Shown: positions 1 to 7,716 of the stretch, one piece after another
Layout: each line of letters starts with the position of its first letter
Numbering within the stretch: position 1 is the first letter of the stretch
Source: Mesostigma viride
Lineage: Eukaryota > Streptophyta > Mesostigmatophyceae > Mesostigmatales > Mesostigmataceae
Assembly (NCBI GenBank): GCA_009746045.1
Contig: RPFO01002175.1
Coordinates: 1-22,534, forward strand
Reading direction: 5' to 3'
DNA: 22,534 bases
Notes under the pieces: model-generated
What the model saw: only the letters and a program-made list of their open reading frames with translations
Database searches by the model: none
What the model was told of the DNA's origin: nothing
Program-made: the position numbers and the translations under genes

Positions 1-107
1 GATGCCTTCAGAATTTAGCCACGCCCTGCCTATAATTGGAACCCCATGGATGTCGCATTAAGAATTTAGCCATGCTATGCCATGCAGAGAGATGCTCTCT
101 GTCGAGA

Positions 108-253
108 AGCCATGCCCTAGCTCTTGTATAGCCATGATGATCTTCCCCCACATGACATACTCCCCTTAGCTGGGCATAGTGTGAAGATCATGAGGGTGCA
201 GGTGCCCTGGTGCACCTAGAGCAAGGGCTGCTTACATTTCCACCCTTGCAGGA
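108..253 (+). repeat. Inverted repeat arm A (partner 351-499)
   Basis: This segment reads as the reverse complement of 351-499 with only scattered mismatches. It includes the shared words CCCTAGCTCTTGTATAGCC, GATGATCTTCCCCCACATG and GAGGGTGCAGGTGCCCTGG. The roughly 100-bp spacer holds an (AATT)n tract. The pair could form a long foldback structure. Confidence 0.85.
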
Positions 254-350
254 ATTAATTAATTAATTAATTATCAACATCACTCCGTTGGGAGTAAATG
301 TAGCACATATCCCTCAGAAGGGGCATATGGCTTTTAATACACTCTAGGCA

Positions 351-499
351 ACTTCATGCAAGGTGGAATGTAAACGACACTTGCTCTAGGTGCACCAGGG
401 CACCTGCACCCTCATGATCTTCACAACTATGCCCAGCTAAGGGGGAGTATGTCATGTGGGGGAAGATCATCATGGCTATACAAGAGCTAGGGCATGGCT
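351..499 (-). repeat. Inverted repeat arm B (partner 108-253)
   Basis: Inverted partner of the arm at 108-253. The sequence continues rightward to about 640 as a direct, diverged copy of 19239-19690. Confidence 0.85.
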
Positions 500-872
500 T
501 TCAGCAGGGAGGGACTCCCTGCATGGGCACTGCATAATTAAATAAAGCTAGGCGTCATCTGGAGGGTGGCTCATCATAGGCACACATGTACATGACTAAA
601 AAGGCTAGGCCTAAGCTGGTATAGTGCCTGTAGTAGGCGGGAACCCTTGCAGGAAGTAGCCCAGAATGTATTAAAAGCCATATGCCCTTCTCAGAGATAT
701 GTGCTTCATGTACTCCCAACGGAGTTATGTTTCTAATTAATTAATTAAGTAGCTTCCATCATCATTCCGTCATCATTCCGTCATCGCGACTAGGAGAAGT
801 GCACCACCCTTATGCTGGCATCTGCCACCCCTATAGTGACCCTATAGTGACCGCGGCCTAGGATGGGTCTCA

Positions 873-901
873 CCCTAAGCCCTAAACCCTAAAACCCTAA
901 A
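873..901 (-). repeat. Telomere-like CCCTAAA tract in left TIR
   Basis: Four adjacent units read CCCTAAG, CCCTAAA, CCCTAAAA, CCCTAAA. This matches the plant/green-alga telomere repeat TTTAGGG on the minus strand, with two imperfect units. The G-rich strand runs 5' to 3' toward the left end of the element, the orientation of a real chromosome end. The tract sits about 140 bp inside the TIR edge. Confidence 0.75.
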
Positions 902-1018
902 CCACTTGCAAAAACAGAAGTGCCCCCTGCCACCACTGCTCACCAGGTTGTGACATTTAGGCTGGCATCTGTCACCACCCCGGCAGTTGTGATGGTGTGT
1001 TGGGGGTGTGACAAGGAT

Positions 1019-1387
1019 GGCGAAAAATTGCACGTACTTACTCTTATATAAAGAACGCCCAATTTTTCGCCACCCTGCCACCCCTTGGCGCGGGTCATAG
1101 GAGGTGTTTGTCAAGGTGTGAGGATGGCGAAAAATTGCACGTACTTACTCTTAAGAAAAGAACGCCCAATTTTTCGCCACCCTGCCACCCCTTGGCGCGG
1201 GTATAGGAGGTGTTTGTCAAGGTGTGAGAGTGATGGCGAAAAATTGCACGTACTTACTCTTAAGAAAAGAACGCCCAATTTTTCGCCACCTTCCCCCACT
1301 GGCCGGCGCTGAGGTGGCGTGGGTTGTTGGATGTGGCGAAAAATTGCACGTACTTACTCTTAAGAAAAGACCGCCCAATTTTTCGCC
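1019..1387 (+). repeat. Four iterated 53-bp hairpin units in left TIR
   Basis: Units lie at 1019-1071, 1126-1178, 1235-1287 and 1335-1387, giving steps of 107, 109 and 100 bp. Each begins GGCGAAAAATTG and ends CAATTTTTCGCC, perfect 12-bp inverted arms around a 29-nt asymmetric loop containing CACGTACTTACTCTT. The outermost unit has TATATAAAG in the loop, the middle two TTAAGAAAAGAACG, and the innermost GACCG instead of GAACG. Spacers between units 1-2 and 2-3 are near copies, so part of the array is a tandem repeat of about 108 bp. By position and form these are candidate origin iterons or protein-binding sites. Confidence 0.9.
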
Positions 1388-1520
1388 ATGGCCTCGCAGG
1401 GTGAGGGAGCCGGCGAGGGCCGCGCGGCGGGGTGTGACCGAACCGGATGGGCCTCCGATTTGCATGGGAAGCAGTTGTCGCTGGCAACGATAACTACATG
1501 CATGGCAGAAACGCGTTCCA

Positions 1521-4500
1521 TTAAAAATATTTATTACTTATCCGCCCCTGCAGGAAAGGAGCGATTTCATCCATCGACAGGCCAGACAACGACGTGATCG
1601 AATAATCCTTCTCATCGCCCCACCACGAGGGTTTATACCTATCAAGAAACGCGTGCATGTCCGCCTTCGAAATTTCCAAGTAACCACCGCCACGGCTATT
1701 GCCCTTCGCCCCTTGGCAGAAATTCCCAGAGTCGGGCTTAACAATCTGTTTGAGCCCGCTACATTGTGCAAAAGAAAGACTACCAGCCTCGCCTGCTCGC
1801 CGTTGGTATCCAAATGTTGAGCGCATGAACCAGGCCTTGTCGGCAATTTCGCTGTCAATTTTATTCCCTAGTGCAATCGTCTCGTCGCGCGTCAACTTCA
1901 TTGTGAGATTGGACGGATCAGCCGTCGTGATGAAGTCGATGATAGGCGTCCCTTCTAGTAGCTTGAGCGTAATGGCCAGAGACTGTGCTAGTCCAAAACG
2001 AGAATACGCCTTCAAATCAAACAAGGACTCTGACTTCTGCAGAATCAACAGATTGTCTCTGAAATGCTCCTTGGTTCCTAGTCCCGTCAACTTCGAATAT
2101 TGCCGAATGCCAGCGTACGCCTTCCTCCCCATCTCCTTGTCCAGAATTTGAGGGAGCTCGTCGTCGATGAGATCATACGGAATCATGTACAACCGGTGAA
2201 CCAGTTCGTACACCGCCTTCAGACGCATTTCGTACGGTGAAAGTGGAACCGTGCCGCCGATTCTCCCCTCTAGATCCTTGTACTCCTCCTCGCTCAGAAG
2301 CACCACCTCCCTGTCCTTGTCTGGATCTTCTAGTACCGGAAGCGGAGGGGCGTCGATGTCCCCCAACTCCTCCACTGCCGACACCTCCACGCCGTAGTCC
2401 TCCGTCAGTATCTTGATGAGATTTCCCTTGTAGTGGGACCTCGACACCGCGAGATCTTGCTGGTTCCGGCAGAAGAGACGGAACTTGGGGCAATTTCTGT
2501 CATAGATACGCGACTTGTCCGCGCTCCAGTCGCAGACTACGTCGGCGTTGTCGAACAGCAGCTGGATGAGCGCAGTGTCCCCCGCGATCATGTTCTCGAC
2601 GATCGTGCCGTAGTCCGTTGGGGGCCGGTTAATGAGCGAAGTATCATCTCGGTAGAAGATTACCATCTCTCCCTTGACTAGATGGCGAACCCTAAAAATT
2701 TGCTGGAGGGTTGTCGTGTAGCTCGCGTAGTTATCCCCGTTGATGAACATCCCCACCATGCTGTCGAATGTGTGCTCGGTGTAGGAGACTCCAACCGTGA
2801 TCGTTGGGCTGAAAATCAGAAAGTCAAGGTCAGCCCACGCAGCATTCGCACCAACCTCCAGATCCTCTTTGCTTGTCAGGCTAGTGTAAAGGCGACCATT
2901 CTTTTTCTGCTCCGTGATTTTTTTTAATACCTCGTACGCCATGGCGGCCTCTTTTTTTCCAGACATTGGGCAGAAGATCCTCTCCCCCGCCTCTATCCTC
3001 CTCTGACACTCAGTAACAAACCTGTCCACGCAGACCTTTCGCCAGTTCTTTTCTGATGTCACGTCCACCCATCGCAGATTCCTGTTGGTAGGGCGCCTGA
3101 AGGTGTTGCAATCCACCTCCATAGTATCCGCCGCGCGATAGGCCGCTATGAACTCGTATACCTTTCGAGTAACGGTAGCGTCTAATGCAATCACGACCTT
3201 GGACGTCTCAATGAGCCTGATGAACTTCCTCAACACCTCGCGCTTGTTATCCACGTGGCGCTGCGAAATCGCGGTGAGGGTGTTATATATTTCGTCTAGG
3301 ATGAGGAGATCGAACGGTTGGTCTGTGACGCGCAAGATGCTGTTAAGAACGACCAGCACCCTGTCATCAGACATCATACCCTTCGGACCGCTCAGGTAGT
3401 GACGGAAATTCGGGTCACTGGACAAGAGATGGAACGCGTTGTCCTCCCACGCAATCGTCCTCCCACACTCGCCCAGAGACTTGTAGTTGCGATCCTCCTC
3501 CTTGGACAGGCTGATGTTAGCCACCATGCAGCACACGCGAATACCTGGATCCCTCCTCACCGCCTCGTTGACGAGTTCACGAATCCTCTCAGATTTACCT
3601 GTTCCGCAGTTGGACTGGACGAGGATGGTGCTCTTGTGCGGGCCTCGAAATAGCGCATCCCAGCTGAAAGGCCTGATTTTCTCGGACGAGTACGTGTGAG
3701 TGAACGGCACTTGGTCAGATCCCGGTTGCTGCATCACGGGAGGTGCGATCTCGATCTTGCGAGCGTCTGGCGATTTCCTGTAGCAGTCATAAAAAACTTG
3801 TCCTGACGGGTATTGGAGCGTGAATGGGCCGTTCTTCTCGTGCACCTTGTTGCATATGAGGCAGATGTGATCGTCGCATTGCTGGTACTTCACCCTCACG
3901 AGCTTGACGTCTGGAGACAACTCAATGTAGCCGCACTCGAGATAGTCACACTCCGGAGCCACCTTCTCCATCGCCGCGAGAGATGCAGAAACGTCAATGT
4001 CCTTGCCCGCCGCCTTCACCGTGCACTCGCGACGTCCGCGAACCCCTCTCCTCTTCAACGATGCCGCCCAGTCCGGGGGCGCACTCACCAATACCCCGCC
4101 CGAGACGTCGTCCGGCGAGTAGATGTTGATGAGATGGTCGAGGAAGTCACTAGACGAGCCTTCACATGTGCGCAGAATTCCCAGAGGGTCAGTGTCCCCG
4201 AATTTGTGCATCCCGACGCATCGGAAAAGACTGTCTCTCCTGTAGACTGCTTCGTCTATCACCGTGTCCATTTCACCGAAATAGTCAGCTGGGTGGCGGC
4301 AGATCTCGTCGAATTGCTCTTGACCGTTCACTTTGAACTTCAGCAGCTCGTGCGCGTCCTCGTGAACGGGAGATGACAGGTCGAAAGAAGCGCGCTTGAT
4401 GAAATCGGTGAGGCCGCTGTACCAAAACACTCTCGCGTCCAGGTCGGCAAGAACGAGACCGCGCACGACGATGTGGAAAGACGACTTGAACAAATCCTTC

Positions 4501-4892
4501 TTCATGCGAGACGCCGTGCTGACCTCGTAGCGAAAGTCCTTGGTTGCGATGTTCAGGACGACGCGGCAGTACTCGTCGTGAACACGGCGAAAGTGTCCCG
4601 GGTAATCGATGTTCGCCAGACGCTCGTCATCTGGGTCGACCTTGTCGTCAATGTCGACGTACGCCCACGACGGGTCGTCGGGTTGTATGACTTCGTCGAG
4701 CGTGCGGCGAACGGGATGAGCAGCACACTCCGCATAGATCCGCGAAAAGTCTGCGAGGTTGCCATAATGCGCGTACTCGTTGGCGTCCTTCGTGTTGATG
4801 CCACGCGCACAAATGAAGCGATGGCCGAGAGACACCCCAGCCTCTTTTGTGGGAGCCTTCTTGTAGCGCCATTGCGTGACGACCTTGTTCAT
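1521..4892 (-). CDS. Primase-helicase: AEP primase plus OBP-like SF2 helicase
   Basis: Large replication protein, 1123 aa from the first in-frame ATG at 4892; the frame is open further upstream but only from GTG. The N-terminal third looks like an archaeo-eukaryotic primase: YVDIDD (catalytic Asp near 80 and 82), SSFHIVV (His near 140), and VYRRDSLFR (Asp near 220). A Cys/His cluster follows at about 339-370 (C-x4-C-x2-C plus H and C), like the Zn element of herpes UL52-type primases. The helicase half has Walker A SNCGTGKS (about 427-434), DE box LLILDEI (533-534), ALDAT (about 571), ITVGVSYT (about 698) and arginine motif QQIFRVR (about 730-736). That pattern resembles the origin-binding-protein (UL9-like) SF2 family. 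It would prime and unwind viral DNA, probably recognising origin sites. A TATA-like element lies about 60 bp upstream. Last gene of the minus block, ending 85 bp from the left TIR. The fusion is intact; its assignment to OBP rather than another SF2 family is from motifs only. Confidence 0.85.
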   Translation of the reverse strand: MNKVVTQWRYKKAPTKEAGVSLGHRFICARGINTKDANEYAHYGNLADFSRIYAECAAHPVRRTLDEVIQPDDPSWAYVDIDDKVDPDDERLANIDYPGHFRRVHDEYCRVVLNIATKDFRYEVSTASRMKKDLFKSSFHIVVRGLVLADLDARVFWYSGLTDFIKRASFDLSSPVHEDAHELLKFKVNGQEQFDEICRHPADYFGEMDTVIDEAVYRRDSLFRCVGMHKFGDTDPLGILRTCEGSSSDFLDHLINIYSPDDVSGGVLVSAPPDWAASLKRRGVRGRRECTVKAAGKDIDVSASLAAMEKVAPECDYLECGYIELSPDVKLVRVKYQQCDDHICLICNKVHEKNGPFTLQYPSGQVFYDCYRKSPDARKIEIAPPVMQQPGSDQVPFTHTYSSEKIRPFSWDALFRGPHKSTILVQSNCGTGKSERIRELVNEAVRRDPGIRVCCMVANISLSKEEDRNYKSLGECGRTIAWEDNAFHLLSSDPNFRHYLSGPKGMMSDDRVLVVLNSILRVTDQPFDLLILDEIYNTLTAISQRHVDNKREVLRKFIRLIETSKVVIALDATVTRKVYEFIAAYRAADTMEVDCNTFRRPTNRNLRWVDVTSEKNWRKVCVDRFVTECQRRIEAGERIFCPMSGKKEAAMAYEVLKKITEQKKNGRLYTSLTSKEDLEVGANAAWADLDFLIFSPTITVGVSYTEHTFDSMVGMFINGDNYASYTTTLQQIFRVRHLVKGEMVIFYRDDTSLINRPPTDYGTIVENMIAGDTALIQLLFDNADVVCDWSADKSRIYDRNCPKFRLFCRNQQDLAVSRSHYKGNLIKILTEDYGVEVSAVEELGDIDAPPLPVLEDPDKDREVVLLSEEEYKDLEGRIGGTVPLSPYEMRLKAVYELVHRLYMIPYDLIDDELPQILDKEMGRKAYAGIRQYSKLTGLGTKEHFRDNLLILQKSESLFDLKAYSRFGLAQSLAITLKLLEGTPIIDFITTADPSNLTMKLTRDETIALGNKIDSEIADKAWFMRSTFGYQRRAGEAGSLSFAQCSGLKQIVKPDSGNFCQGAKGNSRGGGYLEISKADMHAFLDRYKPSWWGDEKDYSITSLSGLSMDEIAPFLQGRISNKYF

Positions 4893-4950
4893 GGTCTCAT
4901 GGGTGGCCTCGGGTGGTGGTGGAGTAGAGCCAGCCACGGAATGTCAACGT

Positions 4951-4958
4951 CCTTTATA
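4951..4958 (-). promoter_or_regulatory. TATA-like element upstream of primase-helicase
   Basis: TATAAAGG on the minus strand, 59-66 bp before the ATG at 4892 and in the 296-bp gap between recombinase and primase-helicase. The spacing suits a eukaryotic TATA box and suggests the gene has its own transcript. It also argues against the upstream GTG being the start. Confidence 0.5.
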
Positions 4959-5097
4959 CTCCCACGGTGCTTTCTAGAAGGTTCGACTGTGACGACACGA
5001 CTCGGTTCAGACGACATGATAGTATATTACTTGTTTAGAAAAAAAAAAATTCAGATTATAAAATGCCAAACCCTCGAACCTCGACCCTCGAGAAAAA

Positions 5098-5184
5098 TGT
5101 TCCCATGGAACTTTTATATTCCCTGTATAATGCATGCAGTTTAGAATACCCTTTTCGACATTCATGAAAATTTCCCACGGGAAA
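5098..5184. terminator. Gap with two short dyads downstream of recombinase
   Basis: The 4893-5188 gap is A/T-rich and holds no gene. Just past the recombinase stop is TTTCCCACGGGAAA (5171-5184), a perfect 6-bp stem with a 2-nt loop. Further downstream is the related imperfect dyad GTTCCCATGGAAC (about 5098-5110). Their position directly behind a stop codon suggests a 3'-end or termination role. This is inference only. Confidence 0.3.
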
Positions 5185-5188
5185 CTAT

Positions 5189-6451
5189 CTACTTTTTCCT
5201 CGGCCTCAGCCGACGTCCGCCAGTCTCGCCACCCTGCCTCTCGTAAACGGCTCCTGTCAGTACGTCATGGCCCATCATGTCGCCAGCCCATTTACGTTTC
5301 TTAAATGAAGCGCCCTTCAGGAAACGAGTGATGTATGCTTGTCGCGTGGCGTCGATGCCTCCGTAAATCCGGTTGTAACGGGCGCTGTAGAGCTCGTGTT
5401 TGATCGGAATGCCAGGCTCTGATTCGAAAAGGAATTTCTGTCCAGCCTTAGCACGGGCATCTAACGCTTTGATGAGCTTTCCGTACTTCTTCGGGATGAC
5501 GACGTCATAAACTGGCATGCTGTGCTGCGTTTTGAAATTCTGGATGTAGAATCTCCTCTCGCTCGGGATGTAGCCGTTCTCGTGCGGTCCTAGCTCAGCG
5601 ACCGAGTCGACGATGCGCATCTGGTCGTGATTGTAACGCGTCGGTGGTAGATCTTCACCCGAGAGATAGATCAAGCCCATGAGCGCGGCGTCGGACGTGG
5701 GATCGGCTTCGTACTCTGCTTTGGCGATCTTCTGGAGCTGTTCGTACGTGTACCTCAGCGGCTTGTTCTCGGCACGGTCAAACCGTCTGTCCAGGTCACC
5801 AACCTTCAGCTCCCTGACGCGAGCAGTGTACGCGTCCGTAACGTGACTTGGGAGCCTCTTCTCGGGCGGCATCATTCGGTTCACGCCGTTGATGACCCCG
5901 AGGAGCTGCTTCTCATTCTCCCTCCAGGCGTCGTCCTTCGAGTGCTGGGTCTTGCGCTTGGGTTCTGATGTCTCGTGCACCACGCGAAGAACACGAGCTG
6001 TGTCGGCAAGGCAATCAACGGACTCGTACTGCGAGCACCCCAGTTTGTCGAGCAGGACCCGCATCCTGCCAATGTATCCCAAAGCGGTCTTGCGAGTCGC
6101 CCCGCGCTCCTTCGATGGCCTGCCACGCTCGTGCTGCTCTGGTCGCGCTTCCGCTGCGGCGACGGCCTCGTCGAAGGTCCAGTACCGCCCTCCTCCAGCT
6201 CGCGCAGGCGATTCCTCGTGGTGCGGTGGCTCCGGCGAGGGTGGAGAGGTCGCCTGCAAGCCGATTTTTTCCGCGCACTCGGGGTTATTTGCGATCCATC
6301 GATCACTGGGATTCCAGACGCCCTTCTTGACCTTGCTTTTCGCCGAGATGCAGTTCGTCTGGTCGCGGGCGATTGCTCGCCTCTTCGCCTGGGCCCGTCG
6401 CCATTGCTCGCGACGCTCCTCTACGGTCACCGTCATCTGATGACTGAACAT
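5189..6451 (-). CDS. Tyrosine recombinase (integrase)
   Basis: Predicted 420-aa YREC-type site-specific recombinase, the likely enzyme for integration and excision of the element. The C-terminal catalytic domain shows the expected order: first Arg in PPTRYNHDQM (R272), Lys in NFKTQH (K307), second Arg in DATRQAYITRFL (R370), MGHD (H395) and nucleophile in AVYERQ (Y403). The usual HxxR box reads DATR, so Asp replaces the first His. The N-terminal 170 residues are basic and helical with a Pro-rich linker (about 68-85) and probably hold the DNA-binding and core-binding parts. The ATG at 6451 is preceded at 6474-6482 by a good TATA element, which supports this start. A second Met is at residue 6. 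The 5' end overlaps the AT-hook gene in another frame. It lies between the AT-hook gene and the primase-helicase in the minus block. Confidence 0.88.
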   Translation of the reverse strand: MFSHQMTVTVEERREQWRRAQAKRRAIARDQTNCISAKSKVKKGVWNPSDRWIANNPECAEKIGLQATSPPSPEPPHHEESPARAGGGRYWTFDEAVAAAEARPEQHERGRPSKERGATRKTALGYIGRMRVLLDKLGCSQYESVDCLADTARVLRVVHETSEPKRKTQHSKDDAWRENEKQLLGVINGVNRMMPPEKRLPSHVTDAYTARVRELKVGDLDRRFDRAENKPLRYTYEQLQKIAKAEYEADPTSDAALMGLIYLSGEDLPPTRYNHDQMRIVDSVAELGPHENGYIPSERRFYIQNFKTQHSMPVYDVVIPKKYGKLIKALDARAKAGQKFLFESEPGIPIKHELYSARYNRIYGGIDATRQAYITRFLKGASFKKRKWAGDMMGHDVLTGAVYERQGGETGGRRLRPRKK

Positions 6452-6797
6452 GAGACAATTTTTTGGCTCGAGGCTTTTTATACCCTACGGGGTGGATCCT
6501 TGGGCGCCCTCGAGGCCGTTTCGGTTCGTGTCGTTTTTCCGTTTTGGAGGGTGAGCGCCCACGTGGACGCCTGCGATCGCCCACCAAGGCGAGGATGGCC
6601 AATCGGATTTCGGGGCTCATGTCGTGACAGGTGGACGGAATCGTGTCGTGGTGGCCTGCTTCTTGAAGGATCCTGACGACACGTTCTAGAGTTTTCTGCC
6701 CCAGTCGAGAACCCGAACAATATCGGAGGAGTGCTTGGGTGTCCAACACGTACTCCTTCTCGGCGCCTGCGTATCGTTTGATGGACGGAATATCCAT
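6303..6797 (-). CDS. Small basic protein with two AT-hooks
   Basis: A 164-aa frame starting at a true ATG. Residues 1-75 look folded and helical (ALLRYCSG, TLERVVRILQEAG, EIRLAILALVG). The middle has two AT-hook cores, RRPRGRSP (about 77-83) and KRPRGRPR (about 93-100), followed by a lysine-rich stretch. It probably binds the minor groove of A/T-rich DNA in the nucleus, perhaps at the A/T-rich promoters or TIR. The last 50 or so residues overlap the recombinase in a different frame and look low in information, so the functional part may end near residue 115. It lies 22 bp after the ATPase stop. The AT-hooks are clear; the role is unknown. Confidence 0.6.
   Translation of the reverse strand: MDIPSIKRYAGAEKEYVLDTQALLRYCSGSRLGQKTLERVVRILQEAGHHDTIPSTCHDMSPEIRLAILALVGDRRRPRGRSPSKTEKRHEPKRPRGRPRIHPVGYKKPRAKKLSHVQSSDDGDRRGASRAMATGPGEEASNRPRPDELHLGEKQGQEGRLESQ
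6474..6482 (-). promoter_or_regulatory. TATA element of the recombinase gene
   Basis: TATAAAAAG on the minus strand ends 22 bp before the recombinase ATG at 6451. It lies within the coding frame of the AT-hook protein, so the recombinase promoter appears embedded in the neighbouring gene. Confidence 0.55.
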
Positions 6798-6819
6798 AGT
6801 ATATCATGTTCAGAGAAAA

Positions 6820-7704
6820 TTATTTTATCGAGAGAAATGTATTGAAGTTTCGACGAAACATTTTTTTCGGGTCGCGCTGGTCGAAGTCGACAGCGAAGAA
6901 GTCGTGAGGATCGTCCTTGACGGCGTGGTCCCATAGCGCGAGAAACTCGTCCGGCGCCACAGCCCCCGCGCTCTCTTCCGCGATCTGTCGCGCGGCTCGA
7001 TGGTCCTTCGTTCTGAACAGCGCAAGAAACGATATATTCGCTCGCACTGCTCGTGGTACGCCACCGCTTGTGTACGCCTGTGTCAGGAAAATCATGCTCG
7101 TGAGGAAGTGTCTGTGTTTGAACGCGAAAGCCGCAACAGCGTTTTTGCTAGAGCTCTGATAGAGGGCACTGCCTTGCATGTCGTCTATCAGAATGAGCGA
7201 CGAAGGAGGACCGTGCTCGAACCTTGTCGCAGGTTTATCCCAGTTCATTGCATCAAGGCGTAGGTACATGGAGAGGTCCATGAGTTCTGCGTTTTTTTTC
7301 CCATCCACGTATTCGCGTTTGAACGTTTCCCAGACCTTGAGATCGTCCTTGTACCTCTCGTATTCGTGGAGGTCAGACTTTATATGATCTATCATCCCAT
7401 CGAATGCCAGGTTAGAGTAGACTTCCATCGTCATAGCTGGTTCCGGGAGCTCCTTGTATTTTGGCTCCGTGTGGGCACTCCCTGAAATGAGGTACAGCTT
7501 GTCGAATGAGTTGTTAGCAAAGTAAGCCTTCGCCATGTTGACTGCCGATGTAGTTTTCCCAGACCGTCGAGCTCCGCAGAAGTTTGCGATGAAATGAAGA
7601 CTCGGCATATTCGGTGGAGCAGGACGCTGTGGGGCGTATCGTTGCTTGATGTCTTTGTTCTCAAGTGAATGAATTCGTCGCTCTTCGATGATAGCCATTA
7701 TCAT
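6820..7704 (-). CDS. A32-like genome packaging ATPase (FtsK/HerA superfamily)
   Basis: A 294-aa P-loop ATPase. Walker A is GARRSGKTT (residues 44-52) and Walker B is SLILIDDMQ with Asp 174-175. A downstream sensor-like segment reads IFLTQAYTSGGVPRAVR, and LALFRTKD follows. Length, motif spacing and context next to capsid genes fit the A32-type ATPases that pump viral DNA into capsids in PLVs, virophages and NCLDVs. Start: ATG at 7704, with another Met two codons on. Only 12 bp separate it from the stop of the upstream coiled-coil gene, so the two may share a transcript. The gene is intact, unlike several capsid genes. Confidence 0.92.
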   Translation of the reverse strand: MIMAIIEERRIHSLENKDIKQRYAPQRPAPPNMPSLHFIANFCGARRSGKTTSAVNMAKAYFANNSFDKLYLISGSAHTEPKYKELPEPAMTMEVYSNLAFDGMIDHIKSDLHEYERYKDDLKVWETFKREYVDGKKNAELMDLSMYLRLDAMNWDKPATRFEHGPPSSLILIDDMQGSALYQSSSKNAVAAFAFKHRHFLTSMIFLTQAYTSGGVPRAVRANISFLALFRTKDHRAARQIAEESAGAVAPDEFLALWDHAVKDDPHDFFAVDFDQRDPKKMFRRNFNTFLSIK

Positions 7705-7716
7705 TCTGAAGACATT

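Larger units (their letters stand above)
1..733. repeat. Left flanking repeat mosaic (no genes)
   Basis: No credible coding sequence. The stretch is built from copies of one repeat family that also occurs to the right of the virus at 19239-19702. Positions 1-253 are an inverted copy of its distal part, about 272-640 a direct copy, and about 640-733 an inverted copy of its proximal part (shared words CTCCGTTGGGAG, GGGGCAT, CCTGCA, CTCAGCAG, ACTCCCTGCAT, GGCTAAATTCTTAATGC). An (AATT)n tract at about 253-271 separates the inverted and direct copies, as the (TTAA)n tracts at 734-748 and 19218-19238 do at the virus edges. Divergence between copies looks like 10-25% by eye. Confidence 0.75.
734..1436 (+). 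repeat. Left terminal inverted repeat (TIR)
   Basis: Reverse-complement match to 18526-19238 from the (TTAA)n tract to the word GCGGCGGGGTGTG. Visible differences are few: one substitution near 950, C5 versus C6 near 925, a 4-base indel near 1120, and three substitutions between 1325 and 1410. Contents from the outside in: (TTAA)n; two copies of CATCATTCCGT; GCTGGCATCTGCCACC (814-829) with a second copy at 961-976; tandem CCTATAGTGAC; telomere-like CCCTAAA repeats (873-901); four 53-bp hairpin units (1019-1387). Open frames inside it are repeat artefacts. Confidence 0.95.

Noticed and set aside
734-748. Target-site duplication at the virus ends
   Set aside because: Both edges are TTAATTAA simple repeats, so no unique duplication can be called from this window.
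835-852. CACTATAGGG words resembling the phage T7 promoter core (both TIRs)
   Set aside because: Only the 3' half of the promoter is matched, the word is a tandem duplication, and no phage-type RNA polymerase gene is seen.
1019-1387. Resemblance to a CRISPR array (53-bp repeats with about 50-bp spacers)
   Set aside because: Spacers are near copies of each other, repeats are long dyads, the array is mirrored in the other TIR, and no cas gene is present.
875-1597. Open frames inside the left TIR, and their mirror copies in the right TIR (18418-19069)
   Set aside because: They are translations of the hairpin units and spacers (repeated VSTCNFSP and KSKYVQFFAI), overlap on both strands, and have no protein-like composition.
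3813-5144. Plus-strand frames antisense to the primase-helicase (3813-4376, 4473-5144)
   Set aside because: Shadows of the well-supported minus-strand gene; Arg/Val-rich composition typical of antisense frames.
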